Notes: generated by a model from the sequence alone, not told the origin. A DNA stretch of 64,000 nt from Ancylobacter amanitiformis (GCF_030814815.1 NZ_JAUSVR010000008.1:62001-126000), one strand, 5' to 3'. Shown: positions 29,231 through 40,348, numbered from the stretch's first letter. A program made the numbers and translations.

Positions 29231-31966
29231 TTGTCCCTCAATTTCTTCAGTTATGTCTGGCACCACAGCCGGCGGGAGCAGTTGATCGTCCTGATCTTCG
29301 TGGTGGCGTCGCTGCCCTTCTACTGGTGGTCGCTCGACGTGCCCAAGCGCATCGTCAACGAGGCTATCCAGGGCAACGTCTTCAAGCACGGCGAGGCGGG
29401 CGCGCGCCTGTTCGACTATTCGCTCTCGCTGCCCGATTTCCTCGGCGGCGCCACCTGGCAGATCACCGATGGCCTGTTGCTGGCGCAGGTGCCCTACCTG
29501 TTCGCGCTGAGCATGGTCTTCCTCGTGCTCACGCTGATCAACGGCTGGTTCAAATACGTCATCAACATCCGCAAGGGCGTGCTTGGCGAGCGGATGCTGC
29601 GGCGGCTGCGCTTCGAACTTTTCGAGCTGGTCATGCGCTTCCGGCCGGAGGATGTGCGCACCACCAAGTCGGCCGAAGTCACCTCGATGATCAAGGACGA
29701 GGTGGAGCCGATCGGCGGCTTCTTCGGCGAGGCCTTCATCACGCCGGCCTTCCTCGGCACCCAGGCCATCACCGCGATGGCCTTCATCCTGGCGCAGAAC
29801 ATGTGGCTGGGCACGCTGTCGCTCTCGCTCATCCTGGTGCAGGGCGTGGTGATCCCCTATCTGCGCCGCGAGCAGATCCGCCTCGGGCGGATGCGGCAGA
29901 TCGAATCGCGCCGGCTGGCCGGGCGCATCGGCGAGATGATCGATGCGGCGCCGGCGCTGCACGTGTTCGGCGTGGCGCTCTACAGCGCGGCCGAGATCGG
30001 CCAGCGCCTGGGCACGCTGTTCCACATCCGCCTGCAGCTCTACCGCCGCAAGTTCGCGGTGAAGTTCCTCAATAACCTCTTGTCCCAGCTCACCCCCTTC
30101 ATCTTCTACACGCTGGGCGGCTATCTCGCGCTCAAGGGGCGGCTCGACATCGGCCAGCTGGTGGCGGTCATCGCCGCCTATCGCGACCTGCCGGGGCCCA
30201 TCAAGGAACTGATCGACTGGGACCAGCAGCGCGCCGACGTGACGGTGAAATACGAGCAGGTGGTGGGGGCCTTCTACAAGGAGACCCTGCTGCCGCCCGA
30301 TCCGGTGCGTGACCCCGAGCCGATCCCGCGCGACGCGCCGATCACCATCGTCGGGCTGCGCGTGATGAACGGGCGCGGCCTCGTGCAGATCGACCGCATG
30401 TCCGCCGCCATCGGCCGGCCGGGCCGCGTCGCGCTGGTGGGTGCCGCCGGCAGCGGACGCGACATCCTGCCCAAGGTGATGGGGCGCCAGATCACCGATT
30501 ATCAGGGCAGCGTCACCATTGGCGGGCACGAGGTGGGGGCGATGTCGGACCGCGAGGCGAGCGCCGTGATGCTGTATGCCTCCGGCGAACCCTTCATCAT
30601 GTCCGGCTCGATCCGCGACAATCTGTGCCTCGCGCTGCGCCGGGCGCTGCCGGTGCCGGACGAGCCGAAGGATGCCGCCGCCCGCTACTGGCGGGAAGAA
30701 GCGCTCGCCACCAACAACCCGATCGTCTCGCCCGATGCCGACTGGATCGACTATCATGCCAGCGGCCTTTCCGGGCCGGCCGATCTCGATGCCGCCATCA
30801 TCCAGGCGCTGCGCACCGTGCGCGGCTATGACGACATCTTCCGCGTCGGCCTGACCAGCAAGCTGGGCGACGACCTTGGCGAGGATCTGGCCGAGCGCCT
30901 GTTGGGCGCGCGCGGAGCCATTTACGCGCGCTATGAGCAACTGGGCCTCGCCAGCTATGTCGAGACCTTCCAGCCCGAGCGCTTCAACGCCAATGCCACG
31001 ATCGGCGAGAACCTCTTGTTCGGCGTGTCGATCGGCAAGCGGTTCGCGGCGGAGAAACTGGCCCACGATCCGTTCGTGCGCTCGATCATCGCCGCCGAGG
31101 CGCTGGTGGCCCCGCTCACCAATATCGGCCTCAAGATGGTGGAGACGGTGGCGGAGGCCTTCCAGGGCCTCGCCGCGGACAACCCGCTGCGCGAACGCTA
31201 CTCGTTCATCGACGAGGCCGAGCTCAGCGAATTGTGGCCGCAGCTGCAGGGCACGTGGCAGCGCGGCCAGCGCCGCCAGTTCTCGCCGGAACTGCGCGAC
31301 AAGCTGGTCGGCTACGCGCTCATGTATGTGGAGCCGCGCCACCGGCTCAGCCTGATCGACGAGCATCTCGTCGCCCGCGTGCTGCGCGCCCGCGGCAGTT
31401 TCCGCGACTTCCTGCCGGCCAAGGATGCCGGCGAGATCGAGTTCTACGATCCCGAGCGACTGATGCCGGCGGCGACGATCCGCGACAACCTGCTGTTCGG
31501 CCGCATCCGCTACGGCAAGATGCACGCGCGCGACAAGCTGCTGGACGCCGCCCATGCGGTGCTCGACGAACTGGGGCTGGAGAGCTTCGTGGTCTCCAAG
31601 GGCCTTGAGCAGGATGCCGGCCCGGGCGGCCGCCTGCTCTCGGTGCAGCAGCGGGTGACGGTGCATCTGGCCCGCGCTCTGCTGCGCCAGCCCGACATTC
31701 TCATTCTTGACGATGCTCTCTCTAGCTTCGGAGCGAGTGAGGCGCATATGATCATGGAGAATATCTTCGAGGCGATGGCGGGCCGGACCGTCATCGTCGC
31801 GCAGTCGAACGATGATGATCTCGACGCGTTCGATCTGGTGTTGACATTCGAGGGAGCCAAGCTGGCGGGAGCCGAGCGCAAGGGCTCCCCGTCCGGCACG
31901 CAGGCTCAGGAGGGTCGGCCAGTGGCGCCGGTTCGCGAGCAACAGCCGCAGGAGGCTATGAAATGA
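29231..31966 (+). CDS. Degenerate ABC-exporter-like protein with expanded nucleotide-binding region
   Basis: 911 residues from TTG 29231; the first later Met is well inside the protein. Residues 1 to about 340 hold five or six membrane helices like an ABC exporter. The nucleotide-binding part is abnormal. The P-loop reads GAAGSGRD (404-411; Lys replaced by Arg410). About 390 residues, instead of about 100, separate it from the signature position, which reads LSVQQ (about 803). Walker B ends D827-D828 where Asp-Glu is expected, and Gln858 replaces the H-loop His. In the expansion the sequence that follows the Q-loop in exporters occurs three times: SIRDNL (460), TIGENLLFG (590), TIRDNLLFG (749). 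Ordinary ATP hydrolysis is doubtful. The stop overlaps the next gene. Confidence 0.85.
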   Translation: MSLNFFSYVWHHSRREQLIVLIFVVASLPFYWWSLDVPKRIVNEAIQGNVFKHGEAGARLFDYSLSLPDFLGGATWQITDGLLLAQVPYLFALSMVFLVLTLINGWFKYVINIRKGVLGERMLRRLRFELFELVMRFRPEDVRTTKSAEVTSMIKDEVEPIGGFFGEAFITPAFLGTQAITAMAFILAQNMWLGTLSLSLILVQGVVIPYLRREQIRLGRMRQIESRRLAGRIGEMIDAAPALHVFGVALYSAAEIGQRLGTLFHIRLQLYRRKFAVKFLNNLLSQLTPFIFYTLGGYLALKGRLDIGQLVAVIAAYRDLPGPIKELIDWDQQRADVTVKYEQVVGAFYKETLLPPDPVRDPEPIPRDAPITIVGLRVMNGRGLVQIDRMSAAIGRPGRVALVGAAGSGRDILPKVMGRQITDYQGSVTIGGHEVGAMSDREASAVMLYASGEPFIMSGSIRDNLCLALRRALPVPDEPKDAAARYWREEALATNNPIVSPDADWIDYHASGLSGPADLDAAIIQALRTVRGYDDIFRVGLTSKLGDDLGEDLAERLLGARGAIYARYEQLGLASYVETFQPERFNANATIGENLLFGVSIGKRFAAEKLAHDPFVRSIIAAEALVAPLTNIGLKMVETVAEAFQGLAADNPLRERYSFIDEAELSELWPQLQGTWQRGQRRQFSPELRDKLVGYALMYVEPRHRLSLIDEHLVARVLRARGSFRDFLPAKDAGEIEFYDPERLMPAATIRDNLLFGRIRYGKMHARDKLLDAAHAVLDELGLESFVVSKGLEQDAGPGGRLLSVQQRVTVHLARALLRQPDILILDDALSSFGASEAHMIMENIFEAMAGRTVIVAQSNDDDLDAFDLVLTFEGAKLAGAERKGSPSGTQAQEGRPVAPVREQQPQEAMK

Positions 31967-32481
31967 CCATCGAGGACGAAGTCCGGTCGCTTCAGAAGTT
32001 CCGCATGTTCCGCGATGTGGAAGGTGCAAAGCTGAAGCTGCTCGCCATGATCAGCGACCGTGTCGTGTTCCAGCCCGGCGAGGTGATCTACGCGCAGGGC
32101 GATGCGTCCGATGCCGTCTACATCGTGCTGGAAGGCCAGTTCAAGGTGTCGCTCGTCACCGGCCATGGGGTGATCGACTTCGCCGAGCATGTGCGCGGCG
32201 TGCTGCTCGGCGAGGCCGGCGTGCTGTGCGACCAGAACCGCATGGCCACCATCACGGCGGAGACGCCGGTTGTCGCGCTCCGGGTCGATCGCGAGCCGTT
32301 CCTCCAGCTGCTGAAGGAATCGCGCCCGTTCAACCATGCGGTCGTGCGCGAACTGGGCCGCCAGATCATGGAACTCAACAATATCTGTGCCCAGCTGGTG
32401 GAACGTCTTCCCAAGGGGACGCCGGCCGTCGATGCAGGCCACAAGGTCGCTCTCACGGCGACTCATGAACAGGTGCATTGA
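31963..32481 (+). CDS. Stand-alone cyclic-nucleotide-binding (CNB) domain protein
   Basis: 172 residues; AGGAGG (31950-31955) precedes ATG 31963, which overlaps the ABC stop. It is a single Crp/Fnr-type CNB beta-barrel with the phosphate-binding cassette LGEAGVLCDQNRMATI: Gly83, Glu84 and Arg93 are in place to hold the ribose and phosphate. A helical tail follows (VVRELGRQIMELNNICAQLV), then a disordered end. There is no helix-turn-helix, so it is not a transcription factor. It sits between the membrane ABC-like gene and the cyclase-like gene and probably signals by protein contact. Whether it binds cAMP, cGMP or nothing is open. Confidence 0.88.
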   Translation: MTIEDEVRSLQKFRMFRDVEGAKLKLLAMISDRVVFQPGEVIYAQGDASDAVYIVLEGQFKVSLVTGHGVIDFAEHVRGVLLGEAGVLCDQNRMATITAETPVVALRVDREPFLQLLKESRPFNHAVVRELGRQIMELNNICAQLVERLPKGTPAVDAGHKVALTATHEQVH

Positions 32482-32490
32482 CGGTCACCC

Positions 32491-34233
32491 ATGTCGCTGA
32501 GTTCGACGACCAGACCGGCTGAGGATGCCGGGCACAAGCGGACGCACCTGCGCGACGTGCCATGGGCGTGCGGGGCGCGGCAATGGTCCGGCATCATCCT
32601 GTTCGCCTTCGTGCTGACCCACCTCCTCAACCACGCCGTGGGCGTGTTCGGGGTCGAGGCGATGCAGCATGTCCAGCAATGGCGCTGGTTGATCTGGCAG
32701 TCGCTGCCCGGCACGCTGCTGCTCTACGGCGCGGCGCTGGCGCATATGGGCCTCACCGCCTACCGGGTCACGCTGCGGCGCACCTGGCGCATGCCGCGCG
32801 ACGAGGCGTGGCAGATCATGTCCGGCCTCGCCATTCCGCTGCTGGTCGTCAGCCACGTGGTGCAGACGCGCATCGCCCATACCTGGTTCGGCGTCGATAC
32901 CGGTTACCAGGCGGTGCTGTACAAATTGTGGCCCGGCGCGGTGTTCTCGCAGAGCCTGCTGCTGGTGGTGGCGTGGAGCCATGGCGTGATCGGGATGCAT
33001 CACGCCATGCGCTACCAGAACTGGTACACCGCGCGCTGGCGCACTGCCGGGCTGGTGCTGGCCGTGCTCATTCCCTGCCTGGCGCTGATGGGGTTCTTCG
33101 CCGGCGGGCGCGAGGCGGCGCTGGGGGCCGCGCCGGAAGCTCTGACCGCCGCGCAGGCCGGACGCCTCGCCATGGCCGGCGGCACGCTCTACTGGGGCGT
33201 GGCGGGCTTCGTCGCCGCCTTCGCCGGTCTCATCGGCGTGTTCTATATCCGCCGACGGGTGGGGGCGACCGTCACCATCACCTATCGCGGCTTCGGCCGG
33301 GTGGAGGTGCCGCGCGGCACCTCGGTGCTGGAGGCGAGCCGCATCAACCATATTCCGCACCCTTCCTCCTGCCGGGGGCGTGGGCGCTGCGCGACCTGCC
33401 GGGTGCAGGTGCTCTCGGGCAGCGAGCATGTGACCGAGCCGTTCGGCGGCGAGCGCATGGTGCTGGCCAGCCTCGGCGCGCCGGAGAATATCCGTCTCGC
33501 CTGCCAGCTGCGCCCGACGCAGGACCTTGGCGTGCGCATCCTGATGCCGGTGCTCGGCCGGCGCTTCGACGTCGACCAGGATGAGGCGGCGATGGAATGG
33601 GCGCTGGAGCGCGAGGCCACCATCCTCGTACTCGATCTTCGCGCGTTCACCACCTTGACGCACAACCGGCTTCCTTATGAGATCGCGGTGCTGGTGAACC
33701 GCTTCTCCTCGGAGATGAGGCAGGCGGTGGAAAGCCATGGCGGTCGTGTGGATCAGATGTATGGCGACGGGTTGATGGCGGTGTTCGACACGTCGGACAA
33801 GAAATCCACGGGCGCCCGTGCCGCGCTGCGGGCGGCGCGCGACATGTCGCGCGTGCTCGAACTGCTGAATGGCGAGATGCGCGGGGCGTTGCCCATCCCG
33901 ATCCGCGCCGGCATCGGCATTCATACGGGCCGCGTCGTGCTGGCGCGCGTCAGCGACGGGCTCGGCGCCAATGAACTGCACGCCATCGGCGACACGGTGG
34001 CGGTGGCGGCGGCGCTGGAGAGCGCCTCCAAGGAATTCCTGTCCGACTATGTCGTCTCGAAGGAGGCGGCGGAGGCCTCCGGCTTCGATTTCTCCCGGCT
34101 GACCGCGCGCGAGGTGACGATGGACATCAGCGGGGCGAGCATTTCGGTCTATGCGATCGCCGATGCGGCCACGCTGGGCGAGGTCATGGCGGGCAAGGCG
34201 GTGCTCGGCATTCTCAACATGGCGAGGGCCTGA
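32491..34233 (+). CDS. Membrane cytochrome-b-like / [2Fe-2S] / class III cyclase-like protein (CyaC-like)
   Basis: 580 residues. The first 260 or so form a His-rich multi-helix membrane domain (LTHLLNHAVG, LAHMGLTAYR, VSHVVQTRIAH, WSHGVIGMHHAM) resembling diheme-b succinate/fumarate oxidoreductase anchors. A plant-type ferredoxin domain follows, with Cys294-x5-Cys300-x2-Cys303-x34-Cys338. The C-terminus is a class III nucleotide cyclase fold with metal Asp382 (LVLDLRAF) and Asp426 (MYGDGLMAVF). The other catalytic positions are changed: GDTVAVAAALES has Ala for the transition-state Asn and Ala for the Arg, and the adenine-selecting Lys/Asp appear as Gln/His. S. meliloti CyaC, a quinone-responsive adenylate cyclase with a diheme-b anchor, is the closest described protein I know. 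This copy may sense redox state without normal cyclase activity. Confidence 0.87.
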   Translation: MSLSSTTRPAEDAGHKRTHLRDVPWACGARQWSGIILFAFVLTHLLNHAVGVFGVEAMQHVQQWRWLIWQSLPGTLLLYGAALAHMGLTAYRVTLRRTWRMPRDEAWQIMSGLAIPLLVVSHVVQTRIAHTWFGVDTGYQAVLYKLWPGAVFSQSLLLVVAWSHGVIGMHHAMRYQNWYTARWRTAGLVLAVLIPCLALMGFFAGGREAALGAAPEALTAAQAGRLAMAGGTLYWGVAGFVAAFAGLIGVFYIRRRVGATVTITYRGFGRVEVPRGTSVLEASRINHIPHPSSCRGRGRCATCRVQVLSGSEHVTEPFGGERMVLASLGAPENIRLACQLRPTQDLGVRILMPVLGRRFDVDQDEAAMEWALEREATILVLDLRAFTTLTHNRLPYEIAVLVNRFSSEMRQAVESHGGRVDQMYGDGLMAVFDTSDKKSTGARAALRAARDMSRVLELLNGEMRGALPIPIRAGIGIHTGRVVLARVSDGLGANELHAIGDTVAVAAALESASKEFLSDYVVSKEAAEASGFDFSRLTAREVTMDISGASISVYAIADAATLGEVMAGKAVLGILNMARA

Positions 34234-34236
34234 GGC

Positions 34237-36144
<1,908 letters not shown>

Positions 36145-36154
36145 GGAGCCGATG

Positions 36155-38122
36155 ATGCTGAAGCGGGGGCTTCTCCTGATCGCCGGGCTGCTGGCGGCGC
36201 TGGTCCTGTCTCCGGCCCTCGCGCCGGCGGTGAGCGGCGTGGCGCGCGCGGAGGCGATCGACCTCTCGCTCGAGCCGCCGATCTTCGTGCGCGACATATG
36301 GGAGGGCCGCCTGCCCCCGCTGGCCCAGCGGCTGCCGCAGGTGCCGCGGGTGATCGACCTCAAGGCGGCCGGCAATGAACCGGGCCGTTATGGCGGCACG
36401 CTGCGCGCGCTGATGGGCGACCAGCGCGATATCCGCTTCGTCACGCTCTACGGCTATGCGCGCCTCGTCGTGTTCGATCTGGAAGGCCATATCGTCCCGG
36501 ATATCCTGCTGAACGTGGATGTCGAGGAGGGGCGCCGTTTCACCCTGCATCTGCGGCCGGGGCATCGCTGGTCCGACGGGCAACCCTTCACCTCGGAGGA
36601 TTTCCGCTACTGGTGGGAGGATGTCGCCAATGATCCCAAGCTCAATCCCGGCGGGCCGCCGCTGCAGATGCTGGTGGAGGGCGAGCCGGCGACCTTCGAG
36701 GTGATCGACGAGACGACCGTGCGCTACAGCTGGTCGAAGCCCAATCCCGGCTTCCTGCCGGCGCTGGCGGGCGCGCAGCCGCTCGTGATCGTCATGCCCG
36801 CCCATTACATGAAGCAGTTCCACCAGCGCTATGCCGACCCGCTGAAGCTCTCCAGCCTTATCAAGGAAGTGCGGGTGAAGGACTGGACGGCGCTGCACGA
36901 CCGCATGTCGCGCTCCTACCGGCCGGAAAACCCGGACCTGCCGCTGCTCGGCCCATGGATCCCGCGCACCTCGCCGCCGGCCGAGTTCTTCGTGTTCGAG
37001 CGCAACCCGTTCTTTCACCGGGTCGACGAGCGCGGCCGCCAGTTGCCCTATATCGACAAGATAACCATCTCGATCGGTACCGCCTCGCTGATCGCGGCCA
37101 AGGTGGCGGCCGGCGGGGCGGATCTGCAGGCGCGCTATCTCAGCTTCGCCGACTACACCTTCCTCAAGGAGGGGGAGGCGCGCGGCGGCTACAAGGTGCG
37201 CCTGTGGGAGCGCGGCGAAGGCGCCTATGTGGCGCTGTTGCCCAACCTCAATGTCAAGGACCCGGGCTGGCGCACCGTGCTGCGCGACGTGAACGTGCGG
37301 CGCGCGCTCTCCGTCGCCATCAATCGGCGCGACATCAACCAGGTCATCTTCTTCGGGCTCGGCCATGAGGGCGCCAACACGGTGATCCCGGGCAGCCCGC
37401 TCTACGATTCGCGATATGACCGGGCCTGGGCGCAATATGATCCGGCGCTGGCGAACAAATTGCTGGACGCCGCCGGGCTCGACCGGCGCGATGATGACGG
37501 CATCCGCCTGTTGCCCGACGGTCGGCGCGCCGAGATCACCGTCGACACGGCGGGCGACAGTACCGAGCAGACCGACATTCTCGAACTGGTCGGCTATGAC
37601 TGGCAGAAGATAGGTATCAAGCTGTTCGTGCACAGCGCGCAGACCAACCTGCTCCGGCGCAGCGTCATCGCCGGCAACGTGATGATGTCGATCTGGCCCG
37701 GCCTCGACAATGCGGTGCCCGGTCCCGACATGCCGCCCGATGCGCTGGCGCCGACCAATTCCATGCAGTTCCAGTGGCCGCTCTGGGGGCAATATGTGGA
37801 TAGCGGCGGGCGCGAGGGCGAGAAGCCGGATGATGCGGCGGCGGCCGAACTGGCCGATCTCGCCCTGCAATGGCGCCGCTCGGTGAGCACGCAGGAACGG
37901 CGCGCCATCTGGAAGCGCATGCTGGAGATCAATGCCGACCAGGTTTTCACCATCGGCGTGATCAACCGCACCTCGCAGCCGGTGGTGGTGAGCCGCCAGC
38001 TGCGCAACGTGCCGGAAACGGGGATCTACAGTTTCGAGCCCGGCGCCTATTTCGGCATCTACATGCCGGACACGTTCTGGTTCGACGACGGCACCTCCGG
38101 CCTTGAAGTGACGAGGGACTGA
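36155..38122 (+). CDS. Oligopeptide-type ABC transporter substrate-binding protein (SBP_bac_5)
   Basis: 655 residues from ATG 36155; AGGAG lies 6 bp upstream of it and only 3 bp from the adjacent ATG 36152. A signal peptide ends near GVARAEA. The family 5 pattern is clear: GTLRALMGDQRDIRF, FTLHLRPGHRWSDGQPFTSE, then DVNVRRALSVAINRRDINQV and the C-terminal lobe. At about 655 residues it is longer than DppA (about 535) and closer to YejA-size proteins that take large or modified peptides. The periplasmic ligand is unknown; the glycan genes nearby make a glycopeptide or muropeptide conceivable. Confidence 0.92.
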   Translation: MLKRGLLLIAGLLAALVLSPALAPAVSGVARAEAIDLSLEPPIFVRDIWEGRLPPLAQRLPQVPRVIDLKAAGNEPGRYGGTLRALMGDQRDIRFVTLYGYARLVVFDLEGHIVPDILLNVDVEEGRRFTLHLRPGHRWSDGQPFTSEDFRYWWEDVANDPKLNPGGPPLQMLVEGEPATFEVIDETTVRYSWSKPNPGFLPALAGAQPLVIVMPAHYMKQFHQRYADPLKLSSLIKEVRVKDWTALHDRMSRSYRPENPDLPLLGPWIPRTSPPAEFFVFERNPFFHRVDERGRQLPYIDKITISIGTASLIAAKVAAGGADLQARYLSFADYTFLKEGEARGGYKVRLWERGEGAYVALLPNLNVKDPGWRTVLRDVNVRRALSVAINRRDINQVIFFGLGHEGANTVIPGSPLYDSRYDRAWAQYDPALANKLLDAAGLDRRDDDGIRLLPDGRRAEITVDTAGDSTEQTDILELVGYDWQKIGIKLFVHSAQTNLLRRSVIAGNVMMSIWPGLDNAVPGPDMPPDALAPTNSMQFQWPLWGQYVDSGGREGEKPDDAAAAELADLALQWRRSVSTQERRAIWKRMLEINADQVFTIGVINRTSQPVVVSRQLRNVPETGIYSFEPGAYFGIYMPDTFWFDDGTSGLEVTRD

Positions 38123-38124
38123 GG

Positions 38125-39126
38125 ATGCTGCTGCGCTATATTCTCCGCCGTATCCTCATCATGATCCCGACGCTGCTGGTGACCAGCGCGCTGATCTTCA
38201 CGGTGATGGAACTGCCGCCGAGCGATTATTTCGAGACCTATGTGGCGGAAATGGCCGCGCAGGGCGAGAAGGCCGATACCAGCCGCATCGAGTTCCTCAA
38301 GCGGGAATATGGCTTCGACCGGCCGCCGATCGAGCGCTACTTCTACTGGATCGCCAATTTCGTGCAGGGCGATTTCGGCTACTCGTTCGAATACGAGATG
38401 CCGGTGCGGGACGTGGTGGGCGACCGGCTGGCGCTGACCATCCTCGTGTCGTTCTGCACCATATTGATGACCTGGATCGTCGCCTTCCCGATCGGCATCT
38501 ATTCCGCAACCCACCAGTATAGCTGGGCTGATTACGGGCTCACCTTCATCGGCCTGCTGGGCATCGCCGTGCCGCATTTCCTGCTGGCGCTGATCTTCAT
38601 GTATTTCGCCAATGTCTGGTTCGGCCTGTCGATCGGCGGGCTGATGGACCCGGTCTACCTGAACCAGCCGATGAGCTGGGAGAAGGCGCAGTCGATCCTC
38701 GCCCATCTGTGGATCCCGGTCCTCATCATCGGCGCCGGCGGCACCGGCTCCATGGTGCGCGCCATCCGCGCCAACCTGCTGGATGAATTGCAGAAGCAGT
38801 ACTACGTGACCGCCAAGGCGAAGGGCCTGCCGCCCTTCCGGGCGCTGACGAAATACCCGCTGCGCATGTCGCTCAATTTCTTCATCTCGCATATTGGCGA
38901 TGTGTTGCCGGCCATCGTTTCCGGCTCGGAACTGACCGCGGTGGTGCTCTCGCTGCAAACCACGGGGCCGCTGCTGCTGCGCGCGCTGCAGAGCCAGGAC
39001 ATGTATCTGGCCGGCTCGTTTCTCCTGTTCCTGTCCTGCCTCACCGTGGTCGGCGTGCTGATCTCCGACATCGCGCTCGCCTTCCTCGACCCGCGCATCC
39101 GGCTTCAGGGAGGGAGCACCAAGTGA
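38125..39126 (+). CDS. Oligopeptide-type ABC transporter permease (DppB/YejB family)
   Basis: 333 residues, six membrane helices, first helix in the typical MLLRYILRRILIMIPTLLVT start. The EAA-type coupling loop is KQYYVTAKAKGLPPFRALTK. Two bases separate it from the binding-protein stop, and it overlaps the second permease by 4 bp. It forms the channel with the 39123-40334 product. Confidence 0.93.
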   Translation: MLLRYILRRILIMIPTLLVTSALIFTVMELPPSDYFETYVAEMAAQGEKADTSRIEFLKREYGFDRPPIERYFYWIANFVQGDFGYSFEYEMPVRDVVGDRLALTILVSFCTILMTWIVAFPIGIYSATHQYSWADYGLTFIGLLGIAVPHFLLALIFMYFANVWFGLSIGGLMDPVYLNQPMSWEKAQSILAHLWIPVLIIGAGGTGSMVRAIRANLLDELQKQYYVTAKAKGLPPFRALTKYPLRMSLNFFISHIGDVLPAIVSGSELTAVVLSLQTTGPLLLRALQSQDMYLAGSFLLFLSCLTVVGVLISDIALAFLDPRIRLQGGSTK

Positions 39127-40334
39127 ACGCCGACGCCGCCCTGTCCGATGCCGCCCCGTCCACCGTCCGGCTGCCGCCCTCCGGCGCGCCGATGACGCAT
39201 TACGTGGCGACCGGCCCGTTCGATCCGAACGCGACCGAGCCGATGACCAAGGCGCAGGAGCGGGTCTATCTCGCCTCCCAGCTCACGCTGATGTGGTGGA
39301 AGTTCCGCCGCCACCGGCTGGCGCTGATCTCCGGCATCTTCCTCCTCGTGGTCTATTTTTCGATCCTGTTCTGCGAATTCCTCGCGCCCTACGACTACCA
39401 GGCCCGGCATACCGACTTCATCCGCAGCCCTCCGCAGGGCATTCACCTGTTCCACGAGGGCAGCTTCATCGGCCCGTTCACCTACGGGCTCGACTACAAG
39501 CTCGACCTCGAAACGCTGCGGCGCACCTACACGCCGGATGAGAGCCGGATCTACCCGGTGCGCTTCTTCTGCCGCGGCGACAGCTACAGGTTCTGGGGCC
39601 TCATCGAGAGCAACCTGCACCTCATGTGCCCCGGCGAGGGGGGCACGCTGTTCCTGCTGGGCACCGACCGGCTGGGGCGCGACATGCTCTCGCGCATGAT
39701 CTACGGCGCGCGCATCTCGCTCACCATCGGCCTGATCGGCGTGGCGGTCAGCTTCTCGCTCGGCATCGTCATCGGCGGCCTTGCCGGCTATTATGGCGGC
39801 ATCTTCGACCTCTTGACCCAGCGCGCCATCGAGGTGGTGCAGTCGCTGCCGCATATCCCGCTCTGGCTGGCGCTCTCGGCGATCATGCCGCCGGACTGGA
39901 GCCCGATCCTGGTCTATTTCGGCATCACCGTCATTCTCGGCCTGATGGACTGGACCGGGCTCGCGCGCGCCGTGCGCTCCAAGCTGCTGTCGCTGCGCGA
40001 GGACGAATATGTCGTCGCGGCCCAGCTGATGGGCGCGCGCACGCCGCGCATCGTGTTCCGCCATCTGGTGCCGGGCTTCATGAGCCACCTCATCGCCATG
40101 GCCACCATCGCCATTCCCGGCATGATCCTCGGCGAGACCGCGCTGAGCTTCCTCGGCCTCGGCCTGCGCCCGCCCATCACCTCCTGGGGCGTGATGCTGA
40201 ACGAGGCGCAGAACATCAATATCGTGGTTCTCTACCCCTGGCTGATCCTGCCGGTCGTGCCGGTGATCTGCGTCATCCTTGCCTTCAACTTCCTCGGCGA
40301 CGGCCTGCGCGACGCGGCCGATCCCTATCGCTGA
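39123..40334 (+). CDS. Oligopeptide-type ABC transporter permease (DppC/YejE family) with enlarged periplasmic loop
   Basis: 403 residues, about 100 more than DppC. The extra length is an N-terminal cytoplasmic tail of about 65 residues and a long periplasmic segment after the first helix (roughly residues 80-170, containing RFFCRGDSYRFWGL with two or more Cys). The coupling loop is VVAAQLMGARTPRIVFRHLV, and the closing MILGETALSFLGLGLRPP is standard for the family. ATG overlaps the preceding stop. Confidence 0.92.
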   Translation: MNADAALSDAAPSTVRLPPSGAPMTHYVATGPFDPNATEPMTKAQERVYLASQLTLMWWKFRRHRLALISGIFLLVVYFSILFCEFLAPYDYQARHTDFIRSPPQGIHLFHEGSFIGPFTYGLDYKLDLETLRRTYTPDESRIYPVRFFCRGDSYRFWGLIESNLHLMCPGEGGTLFLLGTDRLGRDMLSRMIYGARISLTIGLIGVAVSFSLGIVIGGLAGYYGGIFDLLTQRAIEVVQSLPHIPLWLALSAIMPPDWSPILVYFGITVILGLMDWTGLARAVRSKLLSLREDEYVVAAQLMGARTPRIVFRHLVPGFMSHLIAMATIAIPGMILGETALSFLGLGLRPPITSWGVMLNEAQNINIVVLYPWLILPVVPVICVILAFNFLGDGLRDAADPYR

Positions 40335-40348
40335 CGGAAAGCCAACCG

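Noticed and set aside
32491-34233. Ordinary adenylate cyclase annotation
   Set aside because: The Asn, Arg and base-selecting residues are substituted, so normal activity should not be assumed.
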